DNA of 64,000 nt, taken from NCBI GenBank assembly GCA_023663705.1, contig JAMPGY010000005.1:81837-145836 (forward strand), in the 5' to 3' direction. This document shows, piece after piece, positions 18,285-27,179 of this stretch. Below the pieces are notes generated by a model. The model was not told the DNA's origin. It saw only the letters and a list, made by a program, of their open reading frames with translations, and made no database searches. The first letter of the stretch is position 1. Each line of letters opens with the position of its first letter. The translations under genes and the position numbers were made by a program. The DNA is from Clostridium sp. Its GTDB lineage: Bacteria > Bacteroidota > Bacteroidia > Bacteroidales > Bacteroidaceae.

Positions 18285-20267
18285 TTAGCTCTTGTAGTTA
18301 CGTGTCTGAACCTTGATTGCCTCATACACGAGCGGCTCCTTGTAGAGCACGGGAGCCTTGTCGTCCGAGCCCTGGTATTCCCAGCAGGCCACGTAGAAGA
18401 AGTTCTCGTCGTCGCGCTTGGCTTCGCCTTCCTCGGTCTGATACTCCTCGCGGAAGTGACCACCGCAGCTTTCCTCGCGGTTCAACGCATCGTAGGCCAC
18501 CAATTCGCCCATAGTGATGAAGTCGTTCAGGCGAAGAGCTTTCTCCAGTTCCACGTTCACGCCTTCCTTGCTTCCGGGGATGAACAACTGAGTCTCGAAC
18601 TCCTTGCGCACTTCCTTCAACTTGGCCAGACCGGTCTTCAAGCCTTCGGCGGTGCGACCCATGCCCACATACTCCCACATGATGTGGCCGAGTTCCTTGT
18701 GGATAGAGTCGACAGACTTCTTACCCTTGATGTTCATCAGATGATCGATGAGGTCGTTCACCTTCTTCTCGGCCTCTGCAAACTCAGGCAGTTCGGTGGA
18801 GAAGCGGGGCACGGTGATCTGGTCGGCCAGATAGTTCTGGATGGTGTAGGGCAACACGAAGTAACCGTCGGCCAGACCCTGCATCAGTGCGGAAGCACCC
18901 AGACGGTTGGCACCGTGGTCGGAGAAGTTGCACTCACCGATGGCAAACAGACCCTTGATAGACGTCTGCAGTTCGTAGTCTACCCAGATACCGCCCATGG
19001 TATAGTGGATGGCGGGATAGATCATCATCGGGTTGTAGTACTTCACGCCGTTGATTTCCTTGGCCAGTTCGCCGGGGTTGACGTCGGTGATTTCCTCATA
19101 CATGTCGAAGAGGTTGCCGTAGCGCTGACGCACGATGTCGATGCCCAGACGGTTGATAGACTCGGAGAAGTCGAGGAACACAGCCAGACCGGTGTTGTTC
19201 ACGCCATAACCGTGGTCGCAACGCTCCTTGGCCGCACGTGAGGCCACGTCGCGGGGCACGAGGTTACCGAAGGCCGGATAGCGGCGCTCCAAGTAGTAGT
19301 CGCGGTCTTCCTCGGGGATGTCGCTACCCTTGATTTCGCCGGACTGCAGTTTCTTGGCATCCTCGATGTTCTTGGGCACCCAGATGCGGCCGTCGTTACG
19401 CAACGACTCGGACATCAGCGTCAGCTTGGACTGCTTGTCGCCGTGTACGGGGATACATGTGGGGTGAATCTGCACGTAGGCGGGATTGGCAAAGTAGGCA
19501 CCCTTGCGGTAGCACTGCATGGCAGCCGAGCAGTTGCATCCCATAGCGTTGGTAGACAGGAAGTAGGCATTGCCGTAGCCACCGGTGGCGATTACCACTG
19601 CATGGGCGGCGAAACGTTCCAACTTACCGGTCACAAGATTGCGGGCGATGATACCGCGAGCGCGGCCGTCCACCATCACCAGTTCCATCATCTCGTAGCG
19701 GGTGTAGAGCTTCACCGTGCCGGCGTTCACCTGGCAGCTCAACGCCGAGTAGGCACCCAGCAGCAACTGCTGACCGGTCTGTCCCTTGGCGTAGAATGTG
19801 CGGGACACCTGTGCACCACCGAACGAACGGTTGGCCAGCATGCCGCCGTATTCGCGGGCAAAGGGTACGCCCTGTGCCACACACTGGTCGATGATAGCGT
19901 TGGACACCTCGGCCAGACGGTACACGTTGGCTTCGCGGGCACGATAGTCGCCGCCCTTCACGGTGTCGTAGAACAGACGATAGACGGAGTCACCGTCGTT
20001 CTGATAGTTCTTGGCAGCGTTGATACCACCCTGTGCGGCGATGGAGTGAGCACGACGGGGAGAGTCCTGAATGCAGAAGTTGAACACACGGAATCCCATT
20101 TCGCCCAGCGAAGCAGCCGCAGAGGCTCCGGCCAGACCGGTACCTACCACAATGATGTCCAGACGACGCTTGTTGGCGGGGTTCACCAGTTTCTGGTGAG
20201 CTTTGTAATTGGTCCACTTCTCGGCCACCGGCCCTTCGGGAATCTTGGAATCTATTATCTTAGTCAT
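18285..20267 (-). CDS. frdA: Fumarate reductase/succinate dehydrogenase flavoprotein subunit
   Basis: The 660-residue catalytic subunit carries covalent FAD. The Rossmann motif [19 protein letters not shown] is near residue 40 and the flavin-linking His is His74 in [11 protein letters not shown]. The substrate site shows HPTCIP and the late capping and C-terminal helical domains are complete. The length and the ASRAAKERC block fit the non-classical (Bacteroidota/epsilon type) family. It lies between frdC and frdB in one transcript and reduces fumarate to succinate at the end of the anaerobic menaquinone chain. Confidence 0.96.
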   Translation of the reverse strand: MTKIIDSKIPEGPVAEKWTNYKAHQKLVNPANKRRLDIIVVGTGLAGASAAASLGEMGFRVFNFCIQDSPRRAHSIAAQGGINAAKNYQNDGDSVYRLFYDTVKGGDYRAREANVYRLAEVSNAIIDQCVAQGVPFAREYGGMLANRSFGGAQVSRTFYAKGQTGQQLLLGAYSALSCQVNAGTVKLYTRYEMMELVMVDGRARGIIARNLVTGKLERFAAHAVVIATGGYGNAYFLSTNAMGCNCSAAMQCYRKGAYFANPAYVQIHPTCIPVHGDKQSKLTLMSESLRNDGRIWVPKNIEDAKKLQSGEIKGSDIPEEDRDYYLERRYPAFGNLVPRDVASRAAKERCDHGYGVNNTGLAVFLDFSESINRLGIDIVRQRYGNLFDMYEEITDVNPGELAKEINGVKYYNPMMIYPAIHYTMGGIWVDYELQTSIKGLFAIGECNFSDHGANRLGASALMQGLADGYFVLPYTIQNYLADQITVPRFSTELPEFAEAEKKVNDLIDHLMNIKGKKSVDSIHKELGHIMWEYVGMGRTAEGLKTGLAKLKEVRKEFETQLFIPGSKEGVNVELEKALRLNDFITMGELVAYDALNREESCGGHFREEYQTEEGEAKRDDENFFYVACWEYQGSDDKAPVLYKEPLVYEAIKVQTRNYKS

Positions 20268-20303
20268 AGTTCGTATCTATTTTAATGATTCATGAAATTA
20301 AAA

Positions 20304-20993
20304 TCAGCAGGCAGTGCAGCAGCTACCACCGAAGAATGTGAAATACAGAGCCACCACGAGGAACATCAGCATGATTACCGTAGAGTAGATGTTGCCGATG
20401 CACTTCCAGCGCTCAAACCAGATTTTGCCGCTCCAGCCCAACGTGTGCATAGCACTCCAGAAGCCGTGGGTGAGGTGAAGCCAGATGGCGCCCAGCCAGA
20501 TGACATAGAGCACCGTGTAAATAGGGCAACTGAAGGTCTTCACGATGTAGTCGTATCCGTTGGTGGCCTCGATACCGCCCAGCATGGGATTGCCGATCAG
20601 CTCGGCAAACATCATGTTGTACCAGAAGTTCCACAAGTGGAGTGCCATGCCCAGCACCACGATGATGCCCAGCACAAGCATGTTCTGGGAAGCCCATTCC
20701 ACCTTGCCGGGTTTGTCGGTCACGTCGTACTTGTTGTTGCCGCGCGCACGGTTGTTCTGGATGGTCAGCCAGAAAGCATAGATGATGTGAATTGCCACCA
20801 AGGCAGCCAGACCGAGGGTAGCCGCCACGGCATACCAGTTGGCACCCAGGAATTCACAAATCATGTTGTAGCCTTCTTTGGAGAAGAGAGCCACAAGGTT
20901 CATTGACGCATGGAACGTCAAGAAGAGGACAAGCGCGATACCGGTAACGGACATCACCACTTTCCTTCCGATAGATGAATCACATAACCACAT
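20304..20993 (-). CDS. frdC: Fumarate reductase/succinate dehydrogenase cytochrome b subunit
   Basis: The 229-residue membrane anchor has five hydrophobic helices (for example SVTGIALVLFLTFHASMNL, ATLGLAALVAIHIIYAFWL, VLYVIWLGAIWLHLTHGFW). His residues placed in these helices are the expected haem b ligands (the di-haem cytochrome b558 type, with a single anchor protein rather than separate C and D subunits). It binds menaquinone and docks FrdAB at the inner membrane. It is first in the operon and is preceded by the best promoter match in the window. Confidence 0.93.
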   Translation of the reverse strand: MWLCDSSIGRKVVMSVTGIALVLFLTFHASMNLVALFSKEGYNMICEFLGANWYAVAATLGLAALVAIHIIYAFWLTIQNNRARGNNKYDVTDKPGKVEWASQNMLVLGIIVVLGMALHLWNFWYNMMFAELIGNPMLGGIEATNGYDYIVKTFSCPIYTVLYVIWLGAIWLHLTHGFWSAMHTLGWSGKIWFERWKCIGNIYSTVIMLMFLVVALYFTFFGGSCCTAC

Positions 20994-21045
20994 AGATTGT
21001 TGAATTTAAATTATTTATAAAAAGAAAATTAATATTCTCGCACGC

Positions 21046-21063
21046 GTACCTACTTTTAGGTAC
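21046..21063 (-). promoter_or_regulatory. Inverted repeat at the frdCAB transcription start
   Basis: GTACCT at 21046-21051 pairs with AGGTAC at 21058-21063, and GCAC/GTGC extend the stem with a 2-nt bulge. It lies at or just after the predicted start of the frd transcript, so it could be an operator or a 5' RNA hairpin. Confidence 0.4.
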
Positions 21064-21066
21064 GTG

Positions 21067-21098
21067 CAAAATTAATCTAAATACTCGATTGAACCAAA
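21067..21098 (-). promoter_or_regulatory. Promoter of frdCAB (TTTG-N20-TAatTTTG)
   Basis: Read on the minus strand, the -33 TTTG is the complement of 21095-21098 and the -7 TAATTTTG is the complement of 21067-21074. The 20-bp spacing matches the Bacteroidota consensus exactly. The leader to frdC is about 65 nt. Confidence 0.75.
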
Positions 21099-21161
21099 GA
21101 TTTGCTTATGTTATTCCCCAAAAAGCATTACTTTTGCAACGGTTTTTAACAGCACAAGACT

Positions 21162-23033
21162 ATGGTTTTCAACTATGACGTTGTGGTGGTGGGTGCAGGC
21201 CACGCCGGATGTGAGGCAGCCTCGGCCGCAGCACGGATGGGAGCAAAGACCTGCCTCGTCACCATGGACATGAACAAAATAGCACAGATGAGCTGCAATC
21301 CGGCCATCGGAGGCATTGCCAAAGGACAGATTGTGCGCGAGGTGGATGCGCTGGGCGGATTCACCGGCCTTGTCACAGACCGGACGGCAATCCAGTTTCG
21401 CATGCTCAACCGGTCCAAAGGGCCCGCCATGTGGAGTCCCCGCGCACAATGCGACCGAGGCAAGTTTATCTGGGCATGGCGGGAGATTCTGGAGAACACA
21501 CCCGACCTGCACATCTGGCAGGATCAGGCAAAGGAACTCATCGTGGAGCACGGTGAGGCGGCGGGCGTGCGCACGTATCTCGACGTGGAGCTGCGGGCAC
21601 GCTGCGTGGTGATCACCGCCGGCACCTTCCTGAACGGACTGATGCATATCGGACGCACCCGGTTGCCCGGAGGACGCATGGCCGAACCGGCATCCTACCA
21701 TCTCACGGAGTCGATCACACGCCACGGCGTGACCGCCGGACGCATGAAGACGGGAACCCCCGTGCGCATCGACGGACGCAGCGTCCACTTCGAGGACATG
21801 ACCGTGCAGGAAGGCGAAACCGACTTCCACAAGTTTTCCTTCCTGGGCGAACCGCGCCGCCTGAAGCAACTGCCCTGCTGGACGTGCTTCACCAATCCCG
21901 ATGTGCATGAACGCCTGCGGCAAGGTTTGCCGGATTCACCGCTCTACAACGGACAGATCCAGAGCATCGGTCCGCGCTACTGCCCCAGCATAGAGACCAA
22001 ACTGGTCACCTTCCCCGACCGGGAGCAACACCAGTTGTTTCTCGAGCCGGAGGGCGAATCCACACAGGAATATTATCTGAACGGCTTTTCATCGAGCCTG
22101 CCGATGGACGTGCAGATCGAGGCACTGCGAAAAATCCCCGCATTCCGCGATATAACGATCTATCGGCCCGGCTATGCCATCGAATACGATTATTTCGACC
22201 CCACACAACTTAATCACTCACTGGAATCGAAGATTATCCCCGGCCTGTTCCTGGCCGGACAGGTGAACGGCACTACGGGATATGAGGAAGCGGCCGGACA
22301 AGGCATCGTGGCCGGAATGAACGCCGCCCTAAAGTGTGGCGGCAACGATCCGTTCGTCATGCACCGCGACGAGTCGTACATCGGCGTGCTCATCGACGAT
22401 TTAGTGACAAAAGGCGTGGATGAGCCCTACCGCATGTTCACTTCACGTGCCGAATACCGCATCTTGCTGCGACAGGACGATGCGGATGCCCGTCTCACCG
22501 AGAAATCATACGCTCTGGGATTGGCATCCACCGAACGCTATCAGGCATGGATGAAAAAGAAAGAACAGGTGGAACGAATCGTGGATTTCTGCGAAGGATT
22601 CTCCATAAAACCGGCGCTGATCAACGATGCTCTCACACGATTGGGCACCACTCCGCTCAACCACGGTTGCAGACTGAGCGAACTGATCAACCGCCCGCAG
22701 TTGTCGCTGACAAACCTCGCTCCCCATGTGCATGCACTGGATGAGTTACTGCGATCGCTGCCTGACCGCAAGGAAGAGATCATCGAAGCTGCAGAGGTGC
22801 TCATCAAATATCACGGATACATCGAACGCGAACGGGTGATTGCCGATAAAATGCAACGGCTGGAGAACATCCGCATACGCGGCCGGTTCGACTACGGGAG
22901 TATGAATTCGCTCTCCACCGAGGCCCGGCAGAAACTTGCGAAAATCAATCCTGAGACTCTCGCACAGGCCGGGCGCATCCCCGGCGTATCCCCCAGCGAC
23001 ATCAACGTCCTGCTGGTCTTATTAGGCCGTTAG
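21162..23033 (+). CDS. mnmG: tRNA uridine-5-carboxymethylaminomethyl modification enzyme MnmG (GidA)
   Basis: The 623-residue FAD protein works with MnmE to modify the wobble uridine of several tRNAs. The N-terminal VVVVGAGHAGCEAASAAARMG binds FAD. CNPAIGGIAKG, GPAMWSPRAQCDR and the Cys-containing block PCWTCFTNP are family hallmarks, and the FRSRAEYR-like TSRAEYRILLRQDDAD block and helical C-terminal domain are complete. A -7-like TACTTTTG at 21129-21136 lies 26 bp upstream. GidA genes often lie near chromosome origins; a parS-type palindrome follows this one within 10 bp. Confidence 0.97.
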   Translation: MVFNYDVVVVGAGHAGCEAASAAARMGAKTCLVTMDMNKIAQMSCNPAIGGIAKGQIVREVDALGGFTGLVTDRTAIQFRMLNRSKGPAMWSPRAQCDRGKFIWAWREILENTPDLHIWQDQAKELIVEHGEAAGVRTYLDVELRARCVVITAGTFLNGLMHIGRTRLPGGRMAEPASYHLTESITRHGVTAGRMKTGTPVRIDGRSVHFEDMTVQEGETDFHKFSFLGEPRRLKQLPCWTCFTNPDVHERLRQGLPDSPLYNGQIQSIGPRYCPSIETKLVTFPDREQHQLFLEPEGESTQEYYLNGFSSSLPMDVQIEALRKIPAFRDITIYRPGYAIEYDYFDPTQLNHSLESKIIPGLFLAGQVNGTTGYEEAAGQGIVAGMNAALKCGGNDPFVMHRDESYIGVLIDDLVTKGVDEPYRMFTSRAEYRILLRQDDADARLTEKSYALGLASTERYQAWMKKKEQVERIVDFCEGFSIKPALINDALTRLGTTPLNHGCRLSELINRPQLSLTNLAPHVHALDELLRSLPDRKEEIIEAAEVLIKYHGYIERERVIADKMQRLENIRIRGRFDYGSMNSLSTEARQKLAKINPETLAQAGRIPGVSPSDINVLLVLLGR

Positions 23034-23041
23034 CGGAAGCC

Positions 23042-23057
23042 TGTTTCACGTGAAACA
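23042..23057. other. parS centromere-like site
   Basis: tgtttcacgtgaaaca is a perfect 16-bp palindrome identical to the ParB-binding parS consensus known from Bacillus and many other bacteria (TGTTnCACGTGAAACA). It lies in the 57-bp space between mnmG and apt. ParB/ParA are not in the window. Confidence 0.85.
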
Positions 23058-23090
23058 TTACTTAAATCAACAATAGATAAAATACTGGTT

Positions 23091-23621
23091 ATGAATAATG
23101 AATTTCTGTTGAAGAACTTGCGGAACATACCGGACTTCCCCATACCGGGGATACAGTTCAAGGACGTCACCACGCTCTTCAAAAACAACAAGTGCATGAA
23201 GATTATGCTCAACGAACTGTATGAGCTGTACAAGGACAAAGGCATCACCAAGGTGGTGGGCATCGAGTCAAGAGGATTCGTTCTGGGCGCCGCACTGGCC
23301 GTGAAATTAGGTGCCGGATTTGTGATGTGCCGCAAGCAAGGCAAATTGCCGGCCGACACCCTGCAGGAAAGCTACATGAAGGAATATGGCAAAGACACCA
23401 TAGAAATCCACAGCGATGCCATTGAAGAGAAAGACGTTGTGCTGATCCACGACGACCTGCTGGCCACCGGAGGTTCGATGAAAGCAGCCCACAACCTGGT
23501 GAAGAAGTTCCATCCCACCAAAACCTACATCAACTTCATCATCGAACTGACGGGCGAAGGACTCAACGGCCGGGAAGTGTTTGACAAAGACTGCGAGATA
23601 ACCACACTGATACGGATCTGA
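23091..23621 (+). CDS. apt: Adenine phosphoribosyltransferase
   Basis: The 176-residue cytoplasmic purine-salvage enzyme makes AMP from adenine and PRPP. It has the N-terminal IPDFPIPGIQFKDVT block specific to Apt, GIESRGFVLG for base recognition and the PRPP loop VVLIHDDLLATGGSM. The length and order are normal for the family. It lies 57 bp after mnmG with the parS site between them; the following 168 bp hold a large inverted repeat before uvrC. Confidence 0.96.
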   Translation: MNNEFLLKNLRNIPDFPIPGIQFKDVTTLFKNNKCMKIMLNELYELYKDKGITKVVGIESRGFVLGAALAVKLGAGFVMCRKQGKLPADTLQESYMKEYGKDTIEIHSDAIEEKDVVLIHDDLLATGGSMKAAHNLVKKFHPTKTYINFIIELTGEGLNGREVFDKDCEITTLIRI

Positions 23622-23645
23622 GAACAGGACACCCTCTCCCGACGT

Positions 23646-23756
23646 GTGCGGGGCACACGGAACATACCGCAGCAACCGATGAACACGCGTTCATCCAAAC
23701 GTTGATCGCAAGGAGCGACAGACCAACCGCCGACGGATGTTCCATGTGCCCCGCAC
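23646..23756 (+). repeat. 111-bp nested inverted repeat between apt and uvrC
   Basis: Outer arms of 20 bp at 23646-23665 and 23737-23756 pair with one mismatch (GTGCGGGGCACA... against ...TGTGCCCCGCAC). Inside are a perfect 7-bp hairpin (23678-23695, GATGAAC/GTTCATC) and a weaker stem (TCGC/GCGA within 23700-23730). As RNA it would fold as a three-way junction. Strand is given as that of the flanking genes. It may be a large terminator, a structured RNA or a palindromic mobile element. Confidence 0.6.
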
Positions 23757-23789
23757 CGCCTTATCAAACCCACCCCAAAACATTCTGCC

Positions 23790-25613
23790 ATGACGCAAGA
23801 GGAGAAAGAAAAAACAGATGCTTACCTCAAAGGTATCGTGCTCAATCTGCCCGAACGCCCCGGTTGCTACCAATATCTCAACGACAAGGGGGAGATTATC
23901 TACGTGGGCAAAGCCAAAAACCTGAAACGACGCGTGTATTCCTACTTCAGCAAGGAACACACCAGCCGCAAGACGGCCATGCTGGTGAGCCGCATACGCG
24001 ACATCAGATACATCGTGGTGAACACCGAGGCCGACGCACTGCTGCTCGAAAACAACCTCATCAAGAAGTACAAACCCCACTACAACGTGCTGCTCAAAGA
24101 CGACAAGACTTATCCCTCCATCTGCGTCACCAACGAGTATTTTCCCCGCATATTCAAGACACGAAACATCGCACGCAACGGCTCCACCTACTTCGGTCCC
24201 TACAGCCACACACCCACCATCAACTCACTGCTCGAACTCATCAAGAAACTCTATCCGCTACGCACCTGCCATCTGCCGCTCACCCCCGACAGCATCCGCA
24301 ACGGACGCTATCAGGTGTGTCTGGAATATCACATCAAGAACTGCCAGGGACCTTGCGTGGGCAAGCAGACCCACGAGGAATACATGCGCTACATCGCCGA
24401 AGCCAAGGAGATACTGAAGGGAAATACGGCCGAGATAGGCCGCCGCATGCTGGCCGAAATGCAACAGCTGGCCGCCGAACTGCGCTTTGAGGAAGCCCAG
24501 CAGCTGAAAGTGAAATACGACCTGATAGAGAACCACCGCTACCGCAGCGAGGTGGTGAGCAACGTGCTCCACAACATCGACGTGTTCGCCATCGAGGACG
24601 ACGACAGTGTGGCCTACATCAACTACCTCCACGTGACCAACGGATGCATCAACCAGGCATTCACCTTCGAGTACAAGAAGCGGCTCAACGAGACGCGCGA
24701 GGAACTGTTGGCGCTGGGCATCGTGGAGATGAGGGAGCGCTACAAGAGCACCTCACGGGAGATCATCGTGCCCTTTGAGCTGGAGTTGCCGCTGGAGAAC
24801 GTGACCCTCACGCTGCCCCAACGGGGCGACAAACGGAAACTGCTGGAGCTGTCGCAACTCAACGTGAAGCAGTATAAGGTGGATCGCCTGAAACAGGCCG
24901 AAAAGCTCAATCCCGAGCAGAAGAGCGTGCGCCTGATGAAGGAGATTCAGGAGCAGCTGAAACTGGACAGGATGCCCATGCAGATCGAATGTTTCGACAA
25001 CTCCAACATCTCCGGAACAGACGCTGTGGCCGGATGTGTGGTGTTCAAGAAATGCAAGCCCAGCAAGGCCGACTACCGGAAATACAACATCAAGACGGTG
25101 GAAGGTCCGGACGACTATGCTTCCATGCAGGAGGTGGTGAGGCGGCGCTACAGCCGAGCCATGGAGGAAGGCGCTCCCCTGCCCGACCTGATCATCACCG
25201 ACGGCGGACGAGGCCAGATGGAAGTGGTGAGACAGGTGGTGGAAGACGAGCTCCATCTGAATATCCCGATAGCCGGACTGGCCAAAGACGACCGTCACCG
25301 CACCCGCGAACTGCTCTACGGATTTCCGCCAGCCGTGATCGGACTGAAGCAGGACAGCCCGCTCTTCCGTCTGCTGACACAGATACAGGACGAGGTGCAC
25401 CGCTTCGCCATCACGTTCCACCGCGACAAGCGCAGCAAGCACCAGGTGGCCTCCGAACTGGACCGCATCAAGGGCATCGGCGAGAAAACAAAGACCACCC
25501 TGCTGAAGGAGTTCAAGAGTGTGAAGCGGGTGCGCGAGGCTTCACTCGTGCAGCTGGAGGACACCATCGGAAAAGCCAAGGCCGAAATCATCTACGCCCA
25601 CTTCCATCCGTAA
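23790..25613 (+). CDS. uvrC: Excinuclease ABC subunit C
   Basis: The 607-residue nuclease makes both incisions in nucleotide-excision repair after UvrAB damage recognition. The GIY-YIG domain is N-terminal (PGCYQYLNDKGEIIYVGKAK). A UVR motif lies near 205-240 (LAAELRFEEAQQLKVKYDLI), the RNase H-like second nuclease near 395-480 (ECFDNSNISGTDAVAG, IITDGGRGQ), and a C-terminal helix-hairpin-helix pair closes it (RIKGIGEKTKTTLL). The start is the ATG at 23790, 33 bp after the large inverted repeat. Confidence 0.97.
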   Translation: MTQEEKEKTDAYLKGIVLNLPERPGCYQYLNDKGEIIYVGKAKNLKRRVYSYFSKEHTSRKTAMLVSRIRDIRYIVVNTEADALLLENNLIKKYKPHYNVLLKDDKTYPSICVTNEYFPRIFKTRNIARNGSTYFGPYSHTPTINSLLELIKKLYPLRTCHLPLTPDSIRNGRYQVCLEYHIKNCQGPCVGKQTHEEYMRYIAEAKEILKGNTAEIGRRMLAEMQQLAAELRFEEAQQLKVKYDLIENHRYRSEVVSNVLHNIDVFAIEDDDSVAYINYLHVTNGCINQAFTFEYKKRLNETREELLALGIVEMRERYKSTSREIIVPFELELPLENVTLTLPQRGDKRKLLELSQLNVKQYKVDRLKQAEKLNPEQKSVRLMKEIQEQLKLDRMPMQIECFDNSNISGTDAVAGCVVFKKCKPSKADYRKYNIKTVEGPDDYASMQEVVRRRYSRAMEEGAPLPDLIITDGGRGQMEVVRQVVEDELHLNIPIAGLAKDDRHRTRELLYGFPPAVIGLKQDSPLFRLLTQIQDEVHRFAITFHRDKRSKHQVASELDRIKGIGEKTKTTLLKEFKSVKRVREASLVQLEDTIGKAKAEIIYAHFHP

Positions 25614-26011
25614 TCCCCACAGGGCGCGAGAGGGCCTTTTGCGACCCTTTCCGCGCCTTTCCGTTCCCTTCCGGCGTCCCCCTCGCCCGACGGGCTAAAA
25701 GCCCTCGACAGGCCCGGAATGAAGCCTCCCGAACTTCATTGATCAACTCATATCATCCCCACTCCACAAAGCCTTTCAAACATGGCCTCGCACAAATTCC
25801 GGAGGCATTGCCGCAGATGCGTTCCACGAGCACCCGGCAACGCTTCCCACCTGCCTCCGGATGCCTTTGTCACTGGCTCCGGAATGAGTTTGCCACCAGT
25901 CCCATCCGACGTTCCGGACAAGCCTCCGCCTTCCATCCGCATGGTCTGCCGACAATCATTCCTCTGATGTCAGGATAACGGTTTCCACACCGTTCCCTCC
26001 ACCCTCCTTCT
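25614..26011. other. Intergenic region after uvrC, no gene recognised
   Basis: C-rich DNA with a short perfect hairpin (GGGCT/AGCCC, 25692-25704) that may end uvrC transcription. Loosely repeated 'CCGGA' words run through 25795-25930. Open frames here are short and have no family resemblance. It leads into the 22-bp tandem repeat. Confidence 0.5.
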
Positions 26012-26112
26012 GCCCGTCAACCCACTATCGAAACACTGTCTGCCCCCTACCGAAAGCCTGTCCACCCCCTATCAAAAAGCAGTCAACCCGTCAGCAAAAA
26101 AGAGTCAACCCG
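26012..26112 (+). repeat. Degenerate 22-bp tandem repeat, four full copies plus partial ends
   Basis: Copies are at 26025-26046, 26047-26068, 26069-26090 and 26091-26112, with the tail of an earlier copy at 26012-26024 and the head of a later one from 26113. The consensus is roughly ctAtCgAAA..c.GTCaACCCs; the most constant part is GTCnACCC at each copy's end. The length matches that of replication iterons, but no function is shown. It lies 280 bp upstream of dtd. Confidence 0.7.
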
Positions 26113-26392
26113 CTACCCGATTTGTATTTGGTTGGACAACAAGGAATTACCTATCCATTCAAACGATTGTAAACAATAAAGAACAACATAGGAGGATTAT
26201 TGACAAATTCATCTTGTTCTCACCTTAACACAACTCATAAAGTACCCAAGCAAGAAGCACGACAAATCACAGCCGTCTGTCTATCAGAAAGAGTTTGCAG
26301 AAAATTCCTTAAAAAACGGCAAGTACTTGCACATGTGCGATTTTTTCACGAATATTGTAATGCGTTTCCACGCATAGAGAAAGAGAACAGAT
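26113..26392. other. AT-richer intergenic region upstream of dtd
   Basis: About 280 bp with no convincing gene, no clear TTTG/TAnnTTTG pair and only a small self-complementary word (AAGTACTT near 26310). It presumably holds the promoter of the dtd operon. Confidence 0.45.
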
Positions 26393-26845
26393 ATGAGAAT
26401 CGTGATACAACGTGTGAGCCGTGCCTCCGTCACCATCGGTGGCACCTGCAGGTCGGCCATCGGCAAAGGGCTGCTTATCTTGCTGGGCATAGAGGAAGCC
26501 GACGGGCAGGAAGACGTGGAATGGCTGTGCCGCAAGGTGGCCGGACTGCGCATCTTCGACGATGAGGAGGGCGTGATGAACCGGAGCATACTGGATTGCG
26601 GAGGTGACGCACTGGTGGTGAGCCAGTTCACCCTGATGGCCTCGTACAAGAAAGGCAACCGCCCCTCCTACATCCGCGCGGCAGGACACTCCACAGCCAT
26701 CCCGCTCTACGAGGCTTTCTGCAACACACTGAGCCATCTGCTGGGGAAACCCGTGGGAACGGGGGAATTCGGGGCAGACATGAAGGTAGACCTGCTCAAC
26801 GACGGCCCCGTGACCATCTGTATGGACACCAAAAACAAAGAATGA
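26393..26845 (+). CDS. dtd: D-aminoacyl-tRNA deacylase
   Basis: The 150-residue cytoplasmic proof-reader hydrolyses D-amino acids (and glycine on tRNA-Ala) from tRNA. The start MRIVIQRVSRASVTI, the catalytic-region SQFTLMAS and the C-terminal NDGPVTICMDT (the Gly-Pro motif of the active site) are all present. It is first in a compact dtd-mazG-deoC run with 4 bp to the next gene. Confidence 0.96.
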   Translation: MRIVIQRVSRASVTIGGTCRSAIGKGLLILLGIEEADGQEDVEWLCRKVAGLRIFDDEEGVMNRSILDCGGDALVVSQFTLMASYKKGNRPSYIRAAGHSTAIPLYEAFCNTLSHLLGKPVGTGEFGADMKVDLLNDGPVTICMDTKNKE

Positions 26846-26849
26846 CACC

Positions 26850-27179
26850 ATGACGATAGAAGAAGCACAGCAACGCGTGGACGAATGGATACGCACCTAC
26901 GGCGTGCGCTATTTCAGCGAACTTACCAACATGGCCTGCCTGACGGAGGAAGTGGGCGAACTGGCCCGCGTCATGGCCCGGAAATACGGCGATCAATCGT
27001 TCAAGCCGGGAGAGAAGACCGACCCCTCCGAAGAGATGGCGGACATACTCTGGGTGCTCATCTGCCTGGCCAACCAGACGGGAGTGAACCTGACCGAAGC
27101 ACTCGAAAAGAGCTTTGCCAAGAAGACAGACAGAGATAAAGACAGACATATAAATAACCCCAAATTGCAATTGAAATGA
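26850..27179 (+). CDS. MazG-like nucleotide pyrophosphohydrolase
   Basis: The 109-residue all-alpha protein carries the MazG-fold metal site: EEVGELARVM and EEMADILWVLICLAN (E-x-x-E and E-x-x-D pairs). Such small single-domain members hydrolyse (d)NTPs or related nucleotides to monophosphates; the specific substrate is not evident. The last codons overlap the deoC start by 4 bp (ATGA), so the two are translationally coupled. Confidence 0.88.
   Translation: MTIEEAQQRVDEWIRTYGVRYFSELTNMACLTEEVGELARVMARKYGDQSFKPGEKTDPSEEMADILWVLICLANQTGVNLTEALEKSFAKKTDRDKDRHINNPKLQLK

Noticed and set aside
23690..23720. GTT-containing words in the apt-uvrC element as integron attC core sites
   Set aside because: They do not fit GTTRRRY/RYYYAAC and no integrase is nearby.
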